From: Scleromitrula shiraiana
Lineage: Eukaryota > Ascomycota > Leotiomycetes > Helotiales > Sclerotiniaceae
DNA: 64,000 nucleotides
Assembly: GCA_028455995.1 (NCBI GenBank)
Contig: JABELC010000001.1
Coordinates: 3,522,501-3,586,500 of the forward strand
Direction: 5' to 3'
The position numbers and the translations under genes are program-made. Shown piece by piece: positions 11,822 to 23,165 of the stretch. The notes beneath the pieces were generated by a model. It was not told the origin of the DNA, searched no databases, and saw nothing but the letters and a program-made list of their open reading frames with translations. How positions within the stretch are numbered: the first letter of the stretch is position 1; every line of letters begins with the position of its first letter.

Positions 11822-12448
11822 ATGAGTTGCTCTTTGGCAGACCATCCAATGCTCTTCCCAGCAGCTTTGCTGTCAGGTCCTGATTATAACAATGTCTGCA
11901 CAATGACGAACATCACCTCAAACGAAGCTGCCCAAAGCTTGCTGTCAAACTGTTGCGGTTCAGATCACCCTGTTACCGTATTCGATGATGGCTGCTTCAG
12001 TTACTGCAATATCACTGGCAGCTCTGCTCAAGCAGCTTGGACTTCATGCGTTTCTGGAAATCCTACTTCCTCAAGTCTCGATTTTGCCTGTTCCAACGGC
12101 ACCGATGCCATCGACGCAAGTGGAGTTCCACTTCCTGCATCTTCCGGTACTACTTACCTCGGCGGAAGTACTGGAACTCTTGTTTTCCCAATCACCTCCA
12201 CCGATTCTGCTACAGCCTCGGGTTCCGCAGCTACAACTACTGGTTCTGGTTCTCAACCTACCGGCAGTGCTTCAGCTTCAAAATCAAAAGTCACCTCCGA
12301 CGGCAAGTCCTCAGCTTCTGCAACTGGTTCTTCATCCGCTGCAAACGCTTCTTCGACTGATAAACCCTCCGCTGCCCCAACTGTTAAGCAGCTCTCCAAG
12401 GGCGCTGTAGCACTTCTCGCCATTGTCTTTGTTGGACTTTTGTTTTAA
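11822..12448 (+). CDS. Cys-rich, Ser/Thr-rich surface-type protein
   Basis: Single exon, 208 residues. The first 90 residues hold eight cysteines (positions 3, 26, 44, 45, 58, 62, 76, 90), including a CC pair, with several N-glycosylation sites (NIT, NGT). Residues about 110-190 are a Ser/Thr/Ala-rich spacer. The last 17 residues (KGAVALLAIVFVGLLF region) are a hydrophobic tail like a GPI-attachment signal. Oddly there is no N-terminal signal peptide: the protein starts MSCSLADHPMLFPAALL, and an in-frame TAA lies six codons upstream. Either it enters the secretory path by another route or the first exon has been missed. The family is not recognised. Confidence 0.7.
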   Translation: MSCSLADHPMLFPAALLSGPDYNNVCTMTNITSNEAAQSLLSNCCGSDHPVTVFDDGCFSYCNITGSSAQAAWTSCVSGNPTSSSLDFACSNGTDAIDASGVPLPASSGTTYLGGSTGTLVFPITSTDSATASGSAATTTGSGSQPTGSASASKSKVTSDGKSSASATGSSSAANASSTDKPSAAPTVKQLSKGAVALLAIVFVGLLF

Positions 12449-14218
12449 GATGTGGTTGTATACTAAGGTAGTGCTCGATTACAGTGGTGCGATGAGTGTG
12501 TGCGCATGGTCTGATAGAGTATGATGGTGCGGGAGGATATGATTCTTGATTTGGTGTTGCATGTTTTCTAAAGAAAAATTGGTCGGGGTTTAAGGAGCAT
12601 AAGCGCTGTATATCATAGGAATTTTAATCTTGCTTTCACATCTATCCATTAAAAAATTGAGATTTATTTTGATTCCCAATTATATTCTTTGTTTTTATCG
12701 TGATGTTTGGTAATTTTCGAGACGGTATTCGTTGTAAATGTAGGTATGCGGCGCGGCAAAGATTCGAGTCTTGGCATGCAGAATCCTGCGAAATTAATGA
12801 TGCTGTTGCATAAGTGAGAAACCGGTGCCTCAATTACGACCAGAAGTAATCAGGAATGGATGAAAGATGGAATAAAAATATCTTGTTCATTTATTTGTTG
12901 CATTTAATCGATGTTTTGAAAGAATGATATTTTTTGTTGTTGTTTAAATGTTGTAGAAAAGAAAGGAAAGTCCAAGTTATAAAGTTATGTTGTCGCTAGG
13001 ACCGCCTACTGCACACAGAGTCCAACCCCATTCTTATTGAAAACCCCCAAAACTTTATTTTGGCATACATACTTCGTCGTTCGAGCATGATATGGCATCG
13101 TGAATATGGCATCGCGAATATTTTCAAACTTCAATTCACGGATTATACGACATGTTCAAACAAGCAAAGGGCCGAGACCACGTCGCCGATCATGAGAGGG
13201 AATACCGCATCATCATCACGTGAATCACAGCCAAAATCATTGCGAAATCCAAGTGTTTGTCGTGAATTCTGATGGATATGAAAAATATTCTCTCATTCAA
13301 TTTCTCTACTTCCTTCAATGAAACCAAGAACTGGATGACTTAGATGGAATTTGCGCTAATAATGACTTTTCACATGATCATATGTATCTGCTGTGCCCTC
13401 TCTAGGTCCAGGTGCATTGCAGGAACATGAAGCTTGGCCAGGTGTATCTCCCGATTAGTTCATCCGATCTTTCTGTAAGCTTACATTCAGATTTATGAAC
13501 GGCGGTTTATAGTTACTGGAATGGATGTTTAGTAAGTTGTTACAGCCCCAAAAATCGATATTCAAATACATTTACCGCACCCGCGTTATTCTAAGCGCTT
13601 TCTCAAACTCAGCCAAACTACGATCTCTATTCGGTCAACATAAAACCGCGGGTTTTTGCACTAAAATTTCCTAGTAGGGAATGGACTTTGAGAAACTGAT
13701 TATCCTCAAGCTCAAGCTTACTACATTACAATGCAGAAGACTAGACCTTCTAAGTTCCATGTCATCAGTTATCGAGATAGAAATGATGAAGTAGAAGCCG
13801 AAAAGAAGTGATGATGTTGCACAACGTCTATGCACTCGTCTGATTGCCTCGAGCCTAGAATGGTCCCTCTCCAGGTTTTCATCTTTTTTTACGGCGGCTT
13901 TTCTGCAATATACCCATGTATTGCCGACGTCGTTGATTTATTATATACATATGTGGCGCAAGTTTTATTCTACCGGACTTCCAATCACGAAGCGTATAAA
14001 AACAACCCCGCTGCAGGACATCTGCAGCATATATTGATTCTTGCGTCAACTGCGCCCCGATCCGTTGAATAAAAAGCGGTTCATGAATGCACAAGAATTC
14101 GCATACAAGGTAAACAATTCCATTATTTTCCCTATCTGTATTCCTTTCGTTTTTCAGTAACTGAGATATGTTATTCATTTAAATCTTCTACATTTTGTAT
14201 ATTCATTCATACGCCAAG
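12449..14218. other. Intergenic region
   Basis: I see no convincing gene in this 1.8 kb. Several 60-100-codon frames on both strands (13060-13272, 13830-14178) lack domains or coding bias. A tRNA-like T-loop near 12770 was examined and rejected. Confidence 0.5.
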
Positions 14219-15100
14219 ATGGCTTATGATTTGCGGCCCTTACATATCTCAAGTGAGGCGCCAGAGTTTGTTCCAGAGGAGCAATCTCCATATTTAATAT
14301 CTCCCGATAAATACTTCGTTCGTTCATATTCAATGCGGAGAGCATCTCAATCACTCATATCACCTTCTCGAAAACGTTACAATAATATCGAACCCCAAGA
14401 ATTTCCCCTGCCAAGAAGAGCATACGATCTTGCACGCTACTATCAGCAGCCTACACCACCAAAGCAGAAGAAGAAATTTGGGCTGGTACCACTTATTCTT
14501 GTGTCCATAGCAGCTTTCTTCGTAGGTGGAGGAGTTGGTGGTGGCATTGGAGGATGGGTTGGGAAACATCTTAATCCTTCAAGGTAGAATATATTCACCA
14601 TAGATCAATAGAACAACGCTGAAGCCACATTATGCAGTACCACGAACTCCGGTGCCACGAGAACGAACTCATCATGTCCACCTGCAACCACCTATGTCGT
14701 CGACTCGGCGTTCTGCCCAATCGTGAACGACAAGAACTACACAACATCCTCGCCCGTTGCCACATTTCTCATAGCATGCCAAACGGACTTGAAATCGTCT
14801 CCTGGAGAAAATATCGAGCTAGCCAATGTCACAACAAAAAGTCTGGATGATTGTATGAATGCGTGTGCGGCATATAATAATGGACAATGTTTGGCAGCGA
14901 CCTGGATACAATTTTCACCTACTTCCCCGCAAATGAATTCGAAATGCTTCTTTAAAGCCAGCAGAGGGGTTGCGATATCCGTAAATTCGACGGGCACAAC
15001 TGCGACCAGTGCATATAGGATTTCCGATTCGGATGCAGAGACTAAATTGAATTCCAATTCCAATTCCACAAAGGATCTTTTTACGGGCTGGTTGTTTTGA
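14219..15100 (+). CDS. Single-pass membrane protein, apple/PAN-like ectodomain
   Basis: Exons are 14219-14583 and 14638-15100. The 54-nt intron ends in GCAG, and the product is 275 residues. The start is the ATG in GCCAAGATGG. Residues 1-90 are hydrophilic and rich in Pro, Ser and Arg, with no signal peptide. A basic KQKKK precedes one membrane span with a glycine-rich half (LVPLILVSIAAFFVGG, then GVGGGIGGWVG). The outside part has paired cysteines (SSCPP, FCPI, IACQTD, DDCMNAC, GQCLAATW, KCFFKA). The spacing C-x3-C-A-A-Y-N...C-x-A-A-T-W is the common fungal apple/PAN-like pattern. The topology is probably type II with the Cys domain outside; ligand and function are unknown. Confidence 0.75.
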
Positions 15101-15643
15101 AGATTGGCCTACCTCTCTTTTGGCTAGGTGCGCCGACAATTCAAAGTGCTTGAATGCCGGCTTCTTTTCTCTTCTCTCGTTTAGATTTCTTTTCTATCGC
15201 GTGAATCAATGCATGGTTTGGAGTACGAGCATGAAGTTTCGCGTACACTCTTTAGAAACAAAAGATACGGAGGCGGGGCGCGGGGGTAATGGTACACCAT
15301 ACGACGAGATGCTGGATGAAGGAAAAAGGTAATTGTTAATGTTTCTTAGATACTATATATATACCTTGTAGTCGCTGCTACTTGGACGATTTTTTTGTTT
15401 TGATCTGAGAATATTTTCATCAGATAATTTTATTTGTTTTTATAGGTAGTTTATTTTTAGTTGTATATTCAAAGTGTAGGTATTCCTGTCCTCCCGCACC
15501 ATTCTCGCAGATCCAAAACCATGCAGGCGGCCAAATCAAAACTCAGGTAGTCGATTGTGAAAGAAAAGACGTTAGGGGAGTTTCCGTGATAGTCGAAAGA
15601 TCGCCATACTCCATCAAAATCGTCTACAATGAATGTCCAGCTG
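15101..15643. other. Intergenic region between convergent genes
   Basis: Holds the 3' ends of the membrane-protein gene on the left and the DUF4267-like gene on the right. No further gene is seen; the short frame at 15120-15332 has no coding character. Confidence 0.45.
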
Positions 15644-16021
15644 TCATACCAGCACCCCCCAGAAGATGATAGGCAGAACACTGAGGAATCTCACCACCGC
15701 AGTTTTCTGTATTCCATAACGCCAAATGATCATGCAATCCGTGAATCCAGTAGAGCTTCCCATTATCGCCATAGTGGTGTCGACGCCGGCATAGTTCTTC
15801 TGAGCATAGAGAACGAGAACCAAGAGACCCAACGTACTTGTTCTTATAGTATGCCCGTACCAGATAATCTTTGCCTCTTCGGACATGTCTGTCTTTTCTT
15901 TCATTCCCCAGCCCATCATCGCATCCTTTGGTTTGAGAAAGCCATGAAACAGTCCGCCTAGAAACATAATGCCTCCGCAAGCGATAGGCCACGCACCACG
16001 CCAAGAGAAGTTGGCGAACAT
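15644..16021 (-). CDS. Small four-helix membrane protein, DUF4267-like
   Basis: Single exon, 125 residues, start ATG at 16021. Four hydrophobic segments are visible: about residues 10-30 (IACGGIMFLGGLFHGFL), 58-78 (TLGLLVLVLYA), 84-102 (TTMAIMGSSTGFTDCMI) and 110-125 (RFLSVLPIIFWGVLV). The order of helices, the small loop with A-x-x-x-x-x-R after helix 1, and the G-F-x-D before W-R-Y-G match the layout of fungal DUF4267 proteins as I remember it. No catalytic motif is evident. The role is unknown. Confidence 0.65.
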   Translation of the reverse strand: MFANFSWRGAWPIACGGIMFLGGLFHGFLKPKDAMMGWGMKEKTDMSEEAKIIWYGHTIRTSTLGLLVLVLYAQKNYAGVDTTMAIMGSSTGFTDCMIIWRYGIQKTAVVRFLSVLPIIFWGVLV

Positions 16022-18403
16022 AGTTAGAGTAAGGTGCTTGTTACATATAGAGGAGTGTTGATAAATGTGTTTGTAGATGTGAGTGTTGAAGGTGATTTCT
16101 CCCTAGCAGTTGTGCTGTTTGAGAAGGTGTGTAAAAGACCTCTGGAATTTGTGATGAGGGCGAGTTGTAGCGAAAGCACTTGTTATTAGTCTCACTCCTA
16201 CCTTGCTCGATCAGATTTTATACAGAATTTGAGTCTTGTCGTCGGGTGTCTCGATTGGGCAATACCTTCAGCTGTGAATTCCGATTTATGTACACGCATG
16301 CAGCACATTATCAAGAGAACACCCGACAAGATTCTAAATGCTCCAATTTCTGGTTCTACTGGCTATGATGGACAATTTAGATTGGTTGAATACAATTGAT
16401 TGGGCAACAGTACCCTTTCGGGATTTTGGAATGGGGGGTTATAATCGATTTTTATGAATGATTTGGTATTTGATTCTTGGTTATTCTATAATGGTACTAT
16501 CGGAGTTGGGGGAAAGGGGTGCAATGATTTATGTATGATATACATTCCAGCCAAATAAACTGACCATTCTTCTATTCTATCTAATAAACAACAACTATAT
16601 CATTCAATAGTTTGACAATCAGCCCAATAGTTAATATGACCCATCACTCAATGAGAGAGCAAATAAATAGGAAACACACTCAGATCTTCGCGGTACAAAA
16701 TGACGCAAAGTTGGGAAGACGAATGACTCATACAAAGGAAACGGAAAACCAAGGGATAATCGGCCGAAGAAACAAGGAGGAGTCTAAATGATAAATTGAA
16801 ATAAATCTCCCGTAACTTTCGTTGAATAGAGCGAGCATGGACATTAGCAAAGAGAAATGTTTGTACAAAAAAGGTCCAACTGCTAAGTACAGAGAGAAAT
16901 GCATTCGAGGCTTCAAACATTGATCTTGAAGTCAGCATCCAGATATAATCCTTTACTCTATCAGTAAATAATTCACATTAATACATAGTTGGATGAAAAA
17001 TATTAGGGAAAAGTTGACAGACAGTCAGTCCAATGTGTTACTGGATACGTTAGGCGTTAGGTCTTGCGGGGTAGGATTACCCCGCATTAGACATTGTGCA
17101 ACTGAAATCTTCAAGCGAGCATATTAACTGTATAGACACTAATAACGAGAATCATAATATAAAGAATATAATTTTCTAGGCCATGATAACATTGAAAAGT
17201 GTTGATGGGACTTAGCAGAAACTTAAGAAGCTCGATGGCTCTGACGTGTTGTCGACAACCAAGATAAATGATCGGTTCTAACCAACTTTCTCAGGATATG
17301 CACATTATTCAAAATTCATTTCTCAATCGAACATGAGGCAGATATGGACTAACAGGTATGCGGCATCTAAGTAGACCTTCAAATTAACAAACTGCGTGAT
17401 GGTCATTTCGTATAGAAATTTCGTTGCTGGTTTCATTCGTAATGCATTAGCACATCTGGAATATGCGAATTGTTAAAGTTCTGAATGTGCATCTGGCTGT
17501 AGTAGAGTCACAGATCTTATATGATGCTTCAAGATTTACATTCTATTTAGATGATTGGAAGTAAAGAATGGGCAAGAGTAACGTTTGAATGTCTCCGTTT
17601 TAAATGTACATTCCAAAAGTAATTGACACAATACAAGCACCTCTATGTACATACATCGTACAAGTCAATCATAGTAATTCGGTCCGTTAGATTCATTATT
17701 AAGTAATTTATTCCCCAAAAAGTGTGATTGGTGTAACCGTACAGGAACCTACTGTACATCTTCACGCTCCTGTTGCTGAGGTTCCGAATGTCCATTCAAC
17801 TAATATACAATTATATTTGAATGTTAAAACTTGAATCTCCTGTATCTTAAACAAATTTTGACGATTGAATTGACTCAAGCCTGTTTCAATATCTTTATTC
17901 TCTTTAGATATTCAAAATCAATTTACTTGAAAATATTTGAATATTTATGCTCTAAAAAAGGCATTCAAAAATAAAATACCTGGTCGTGGACGGCGACTTT
18001 CCCCCAATAGAAAATTTGCGATGATCATGAAAACTTTAGGATTCAAATTCAATTTGACATATTCACTGAATTTTGACACAGATTCTTATCGATACAACTA
18101 TTTGACAATGCCATTGATTCTTACGATAGATGTTGGTTTAGTGCCCAAGTGGCCAAAAATCCACGCCCCCGGGTCGACTCTGGGGTCTATAAAAATATCG
18201 TCAGACGCCATTGTAAGTTTTAAATACCTCATCATCATTCCAACGATAGATTTGGAAGCATATTGCAAGCACTCGATCTTTTGCTCACGTTAGCCTACAT
18301 TCCTCATGCCTATTTATTCGTTTCGCTCGCGACCTGTTCGTCAGTTTTTTTCGGACTGTTACTGGAGGGTTATCTTCTTGATTGTAGACATCATTATTGA
18401 GAA
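16022..18403. other. Long intergenic region
   Basis: No gene that I can support lies in this 2.4 kb. Frames at 16648-16938 (minus) and 17937-18293 (plus, from a TTG) show no domain and look like chance. A perfect hairpin at 17066-17085 is listed separately. A TATAAAAATA box at 18188-18197 sits about 207 bp before the next gene and could be its core promoter. Confidence 0.5.
17066..17085. repeat. Perfect GC-rich hairpin
   Basis: GCGGGGTA, four bases (GGAT), then TACCCCGC: eight-base perfect arms in otherwise AT-leaning intergenic DNA. It could be a dyad binding site for a zinc-finger regulator or chance. No gene lies within 1 kb on either side. Confidence 0.4.
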
Positions 18404-19119
18404 ATGCAGATAAACTCGAAAATGGCATCAATTAAAGGATCAACTACACTGCCGCAAAACACTATTTCGTCTTTGGATCGAAACATTCTGAAGGGTAAAT
18501 TTTTAATTTCTTAACGACATCAGTTCTATTTGTTGCTGATTTACGTAGAATTTCCACAGGACACCCGAGTAACCAGTGTGTTGCACCATGAATGCAATAT
18601 TCCCCGGTCATGTATGATCAAGATCGATACAGAGCAAGTGGGAAGAGGCCGTATTTCATATCTTGTAAAGGTATGGTGGATAAGTTAGTTATAAAATATG
18701 TAACCAAAGACTAATAGTGACGACAGATGACACAAATGTACCAAATTGGATTGGAAAATCCAATTTCAGATGGATATTTGTCCTCTGCAGCTACTTCAGC
18801 ACAGAAGAAAACCCCAGAGGCTATTGCTCAGGGCGTTTTAGAAAGCGATTCAGAGGCTCACTTTACACTCTATCCTTTCACACCTGAATTCGGAAGCCAG
18901 ACGACTGATAATGCCAATATCAAATGGCCGCAAATACCCGTAGGAGGAAAGCAAGATCAAAAGCAAGAGATGACTGGTATTGGTCATATCATGAAAGTCG
19001 GTGTACTCCAGACTACTAGAGAAGGGAAAGATTTAATCTCAGTCGATACACAAAATTTGGAGGCAGCTAGTCCAATCGCCGACTTTATTCTTGGGAGTCC
19101 ATTGGATAGTTTGGACTAG
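18404..19119 (+). CDS. Hypothetical protein, three exons
   Basis: Exons are 18404-18494, 18549-18670 and 18727-19119. Introns are 54 and 56 nt, and the joined frame stays open for 201 residues. Three consistent splice junctions and phases support a real gene. An alternative start is Met7 (18422). The N-terminus (QINSKMASIKGSTTLPQNTI) has no signal peptide. The middle reads DTRVTSVLHHECNIPRSCMI, then KIDTEQVGRGRISYLVK, and the C-terminal half is hydrophilic with a GVL-ESDSEAHFTLYPF block and a PLDSLD end. There is no membrane span and no motif I recognise. It is probably soluble and intracellular; the function is unknown. Confidence 0.7.
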
Positions 19120-19524
19120 ATAGATTTATGGTTCAGAAAACTTATTTTCTATTCGTATATGCGATACAATGTATGTATGCTAATATCTTCGTGTTCTATT
19201 CATTGCCCAGTTTCTGTCTTGTGAACCCCAGTAGACTGTGTACCCATTCCTTCATAAAAAGAAGCATGTTCCCCTTCTCGAAGATCGTTCCGAGTATGTA
19301 TTCTATTTAGAATATAGATATTGAAATATCTCAATCAATAGTAATTGTTTAATTCTAATGTCCGTACAAAATACAGACATTCTGAACTCAACATGCGATG
19401 CAGAATAAAATGGACTTCTCGACAACACAATCCGTTATGAAAAGCCAACCAACAGTTCCTGCCCAAATCTTGGGTATATCGGAAAAAGTTTCATTAATTC
19501 AACGTCTTTGTTAACGATTTAACA
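19120..19524. other. Intergenic region between convergent genes
   Basis: Nothing gene-like. It contains the 3' ends of the two flanking convergent genes. Confidence 0.45.
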
Positions 19525-20199
19525 TCAGTACAACCCGAGAGCGAGACAAACCGGGCGATATTGGGGAACATACGGTAAATTTGCATATTTCTCAAGTATT
19601 GATTGTCTGACATATTCAGCAAGCTCAAAATCGCTGGAAAGCTTGAACATGTTCTGGTTGTGTTGATCAGCCCAGAATTTATCGTCATAAATACGCTGTC
19701 TAGCATGTTCAACCAATGTTTGCGTCGGCTCTTTAGCTTGCTGTCCTCCATCATGTGTCTGAAATTTATCTAAACCAAACTTTTCTCGAGTGAGACGTTC
19801 CCATGTGTGGATGCATTCACCACGATATTCCTGATGTTTATGTTGGCCGCCATTGCCCTTGTTGATTTGAATTTCTGGTTTGTTGTGCCCCAGGCTATGA
19901 TCCACTTGTCGATATCTAATGGATTCAGTCTTCCCTAGGTCGAGACTTCCATGGTGTGTATTGTCTCCATAGGACATATCGTCTGGTTCGTCCCAATCTC
20001 TATGTAGAAATGAACAAATATCATGTTGACGGTCATTCTTTGGAGTTTGATGGTATTGCTTTGCCGGAGTTGAAATAAACGCACGCTTTGTGATGGAAGG
20101 TTGAGGGGAGGAGATAAGTGATTTTGCACTTAGAACTGTGTCCAACAAGTGCCTGACATCTCCGCGCTTTTGTTTTCCAATCTTCGTAAGGGCTAACAT
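19525..20199 (-). CDS. Hypothetical protein, probably mitochondrial
   Basis: Single exon, 224 residues, start ATG at 20199. The first 45 residues have many Arg/Lys and Ser and almost no acid. They end in KRAFISTPAKQYHQ, which resembles the R-x-F/Y-S-type cleavage region of a mitochondrial presequence. The rest is hydrophilic, His- and Gln-rich (HKHQEYRGECIHTWERL), with a helical C-terminal part (ELAEYVRQSILEKYANLPYV). No catalytic motif or membrane span is seen. The mitochondrial location is an inference from the leader. A small 3' intron altering the last residues cannot be excluded. Confidence 0.6.
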   Translation of the reverse strand: MLALTKIGKQKRGDVRHLLDTVLSAKSLISSPQPSITKRAFISTPAKQYHQTPKNDRQHDICSFLHRDWDEPDDMSYGDNTHHGSLDLGKTESIRYRQVDHSLGHNKPEIQINKGNGGQHKHQEYRGECIHTWERLTREKFGLDKFQTHDGGQQAKEPTQTLVEHARQRIYDDKFWADQHNQNMFKLSSDFELAEYVRQSILEKYANLPYVPQYRPVCLALGLY

Positions 20200-20809
20200 G
20201 GCTGATATCTTTTCAAAAATGAGGGCTTGCTTTAGACTTGCTCCAAAAGTTGGAGAGATAGAACTTTAAGTAATAATTGTTTAGGATTGAACAACTCCAG
20301 GATTGGCGTACAGTTCTTGATGTACGATTATATCTTTACGGTACGGGCTTAGGAAAGAATATCTGCTTGTTCTGTGGTACCTTCCATTATCACTCACGTG
20401 GACTTCCACCATATCATCCCTGTTGTTAAAATTAACATGCCATATCTGATTAATACCATCGTGACTTGACATGAGATTTCCATATTCACTACCAAGGTAA
20501 TGAGCAATTAAAACGTCATATGATCTATCTCAATATTGGACAATAAGAATAACTAATTTATGAAATAGATATCAGGCAATTGGATATCAAATATTTAATT
20601 CTACGTCATGGAGAAAGTGCCTATTGGTTATCTCTCACTAGCTAGAGTCTTCTTACCAACTTAACTCGAAACAGCCACATCTTCGTATCATAAATATGAG
20701 ATTATGCTGATCGATCATCCAAGTTTCAAATATATTCAATCCCAAATTTTTCTTTCATCACACATCTTATCACCCACTCCCTGTTCCACCAATACACCTC
20801 ACTTCATTT
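20200..20809. other. Intergenic region
   Basis: No gene seen. It contains the promoter of the minus-strand gene ending at 20199 and the 3' end of the AT-hook gene. A 63-codon minus frame at 20281-20472 has no coding character. Confidence 0.45.
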
Positions 20810-21565
20810 TCAAGTCTCGCTTGGGAGAGGAGTCTTCCTGGGTCTCCCACGTCCTCTTCCCAATGGTTTCTTCGTTGCTCCATCAGCTTTTTTCTCCAAC
20901 TTCAAAGCACTCAACCTAGTAGTCATTTCGTGCACTCTGGGCTTCGAATCAACTTCAAATCCGGACTTTTCCTTGGGTGGAGAATATTCGGAGGATGTGG
21001 CAGTTTTCGTGATCGTCTTCGTGGCTTTTCTGACCTTGACGAGTTTGTCCCTGCCATTCTCATCATCGATTTCATTATCGCCTTTCTTTGCCTTTATTTC
21101 CAAACCTTCGAACAAGTCCCCCAAATCTTTCGTTCGTCCCACTCCTTCTCTCTTCGCTCCATCCTCAGCTGACACTCTAACTCCCAGAATCCCCATTAGC
21201 CTCCTGTATTCCACTTCGACAACGTGCTTCATCACTTCGTCGAAAATTTTATTTCCTGCCGTGAACATCTCTCCTTTTCCTTCTGCGTACACCTTCCATC
21301 CCAGGTATTCCAATTTTTCTAGAATCGGCCACGCAAAATGTTGTGTTGTTTCGTCATTATCTTGCCAGTATGTACGCGGATGAACAAATGATTTCCTTTC
21401 CTTGCTAGTTGTCGTGAATATTGGGAAGTTCTTGGGCTTGGGAAGCACGATAGGTTTGATCGTTCCGTTTGATAGAAGGTCTATACGTTGGTTTACATGA
21501 TCTGAGAGGCGAAAAGTTTGATATATGGTCAGGGGTTCCATTTTTGCGGTCAGATTATTGATCAT
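20810..21565 (-). CDS. AT-hook-containing hypothetical protein
   Basis: Single exon, 251 residues. A start at Met1 (21565) or Met9 (21541) is possible. Residues about 10-130 form a folded-looking part with FRLSDHVNQRIDLLSNGTI, PRTYWQDNDETTQHFAWPIL and KVYAEGKGEMFTAGNKIFDE. The C-terminal 100 residues are Lys/Glu/Ser-rich and end in KKPLGRGRGRPRKTPLPS. GRGRPRK there is the core of an AT-hook, which binds the minor groove of AT-rich DNA. A nuclear, chromatin-linked role is therefore likely. The N-terminal part matches no family I can name. Confidence 0.7.
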   Translation of the reverse strand: MINNLTAKMEPLTIYQTFRLSDHVNQRIDLLSNGTIKPIVLPKPKNFPIFTTTSKERKSFVHPRTYWQDNDETTQHFAWPILEKLEYLGWKVYAEGKGEMFTAGNKIFDEVMKHVVEVEYRRLMGILGVRVSAEDGAKREGVGRTKDLGDLFEGLEIKAKKGDNEIDDENGRDKLVKVRKATKTITKTATSSEYSPPKEKSGFEVDSKPRVHEMTTRLSALKLEKKADGATKKPLGRGRGRPRKTPLPSET

Positions 21566-22040
21566 GTGAAATGATGACTCTTCGTAATTGAAATACCGAG
21601 AAAACCATGCATGAAAGAATGCTACCTAGAGACTTATATACAACAATGAAATGTTCTTTTGAATTCTTTCGTTTTGAACTCACTAGTAATATCGAAGGCA
21701 CTAGATACTGCTTTTCTGGATGTATTGTTCTGAATATTAATGTGAAACATAATGTCGTATGTTCTGTAGAATATTCTTTTAGTCTTAGTATTGGATCATG
21801 CAAGATCTGCCATACTAGAAATTGAATATTGAACGTCTTCCAACAAAAAGAACATGATTTATGTAAAGAAAAGACTTAGATTTGTGTACCGCCATCGAGA
21901 TAGACAAGTAAAGAAGCATATTATCTGATTCAACACCGAATAATCAAGAGGTTTCCTAATTCAACCAAAAACCACACAATCAAACCATACAAAATGACTC
22001 AGTATCATTGATGGCCATGCTCAATATGGACTCTGATGCT
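21566..22040. other. Intergenic region
   Basis: No intact gene. The right end merges with the decayed F-box-like gene, whose start has been lost. Confidence 0.4.
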
Positions 22041-22882
22041 CCCAGTCACTCGACGCTCGTAGTATATTCTCGACCCTGACGCCTTTTTGTGAATGTTCTC
22101 AAGTTGTGAGATGGGATGATCTATCAAGCTACAACTTTGAGCACCAAGTCTGTCCAACAGATTTTCAGGAGCAAACCGACGCATATCCAACGGCAATTGT
22201 GATTAACATCTCCAAAAACCTTTCAATGTCCGAAGGCGAGCCATTCTGCGTCCTCTTTGCAACGGCCCTTCGAAATTTTCCTGGTTTGACATCTATCACA
22301 GCAGAATCGGTCGTTGCGTGGAATTCGTTTGATGAGTTTGGAAAATTTTTAGAGGCTGAAAAGGGAGGTCTTAGCCGGTTAATGACTTTAAATATCCGAC
22401 CCAATAATGGATTTTCACGAATCTGTGGACAGCTTATGGACTACGCTTGCAACTTAACGAATTTCGAGTTCAACGGTTTGACATCCTCATCGACCTCACG
22501 GGTTTTCGGTGCAAATCGAAAAATGAGATCACGAGAATCACTCTCACTGACTAACACTACCCTGTCGAAAGAGCACTTCAAACAATTCCTGCTGATGAAT
22601 GCATCGTCTTTACGCAACATGAAGCTTTGTGACCTGAAGCTAGAGGAGGATGAAGATGATGGACATGTGATTCTCAATGAATTCCCTGATGCGTGGATAT
22701 CGATTTTTTCTTTCTTGGGGATTCTATGCAGCTTCAAGATATACAGTTGTCGGGCTATTTTGGATCCACATATCAACAGGAGTATTTGTTTCCAGAGGCT
22801 GACGAAGGTTGAGAGGCAGACAAGTCCCTCCCGCGTCTTGATCCATGGAAATTTTATCCTCTGCTTAGCAGTTGTATTGTAA
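22041..22882 (+). pseudogene. Decayed F-box/LRR-like gene
   Basis: The open frame runs from about 22040 to 22882 but has no ATG near its start; the nearest initiator-like codon is a GTG at 22106. The frame upstream of that still reads protein-like (LDARSIFSTLTPFCECSQVV). The LRR-type part resembles the intact protein encoded at 23166-24359. LLMNASSLRNMKLCDLKLEE, a glycine/aspartate turn, then WISIFSFLGILCSFKIYSC match LLSNHAEHLKSLRLGRTQLK and INFIRFLGESMNLEKIQLHG there. The N-terminal F-box is missing. It is most likely a truncated paralogue. An upstream exon holding an ATG, or a non-ATG start, cannot be excluded. Confidence 0.55.
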
Positions 22883-23165
22883 ATGATTCTTCGTTTCCCT
22901 TTCCGTTGCCAACTGCACATCATTCAGAAGCTGACCTTTCTTAATGAGCCATGATAAATCGTACTTGTATTACAACCAAACGAACATTGAGAATTTCAAT
23001 AACTCCAGCTTCCCTCAACCCAACAGACCAATTTAAACCCGATCAAGAGCACCAGTTGTAGACTATACGCTCAATCCTTGGCGATTCTATCCGTATATTA
23101 CTTCGCCAACCCAAAATTCAACCACATCATGCAAATGTTGATCTAGTATCCAAACTCATAAAAGA

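Noticed and set aside
12740..12800. T-loop-like GATTCGAGTCTTGG suggesting a tRNA
   Set aside because: The T-stem is imperfect, and no matching A box, D-arm, anticodon arm or acceptor stem can be formed around it.
16648..16938. 96-codon minus-strand frame with hydrophobic stretches
   Set aside because: No homology pattern, no splice support, and coding bias like intergenic DNA.
17937..18293. 118-codon frame before the three-exon gene
   Set aside because: It starts with TTG, has no domain, and overlaps the likely promoter with its TATA box.
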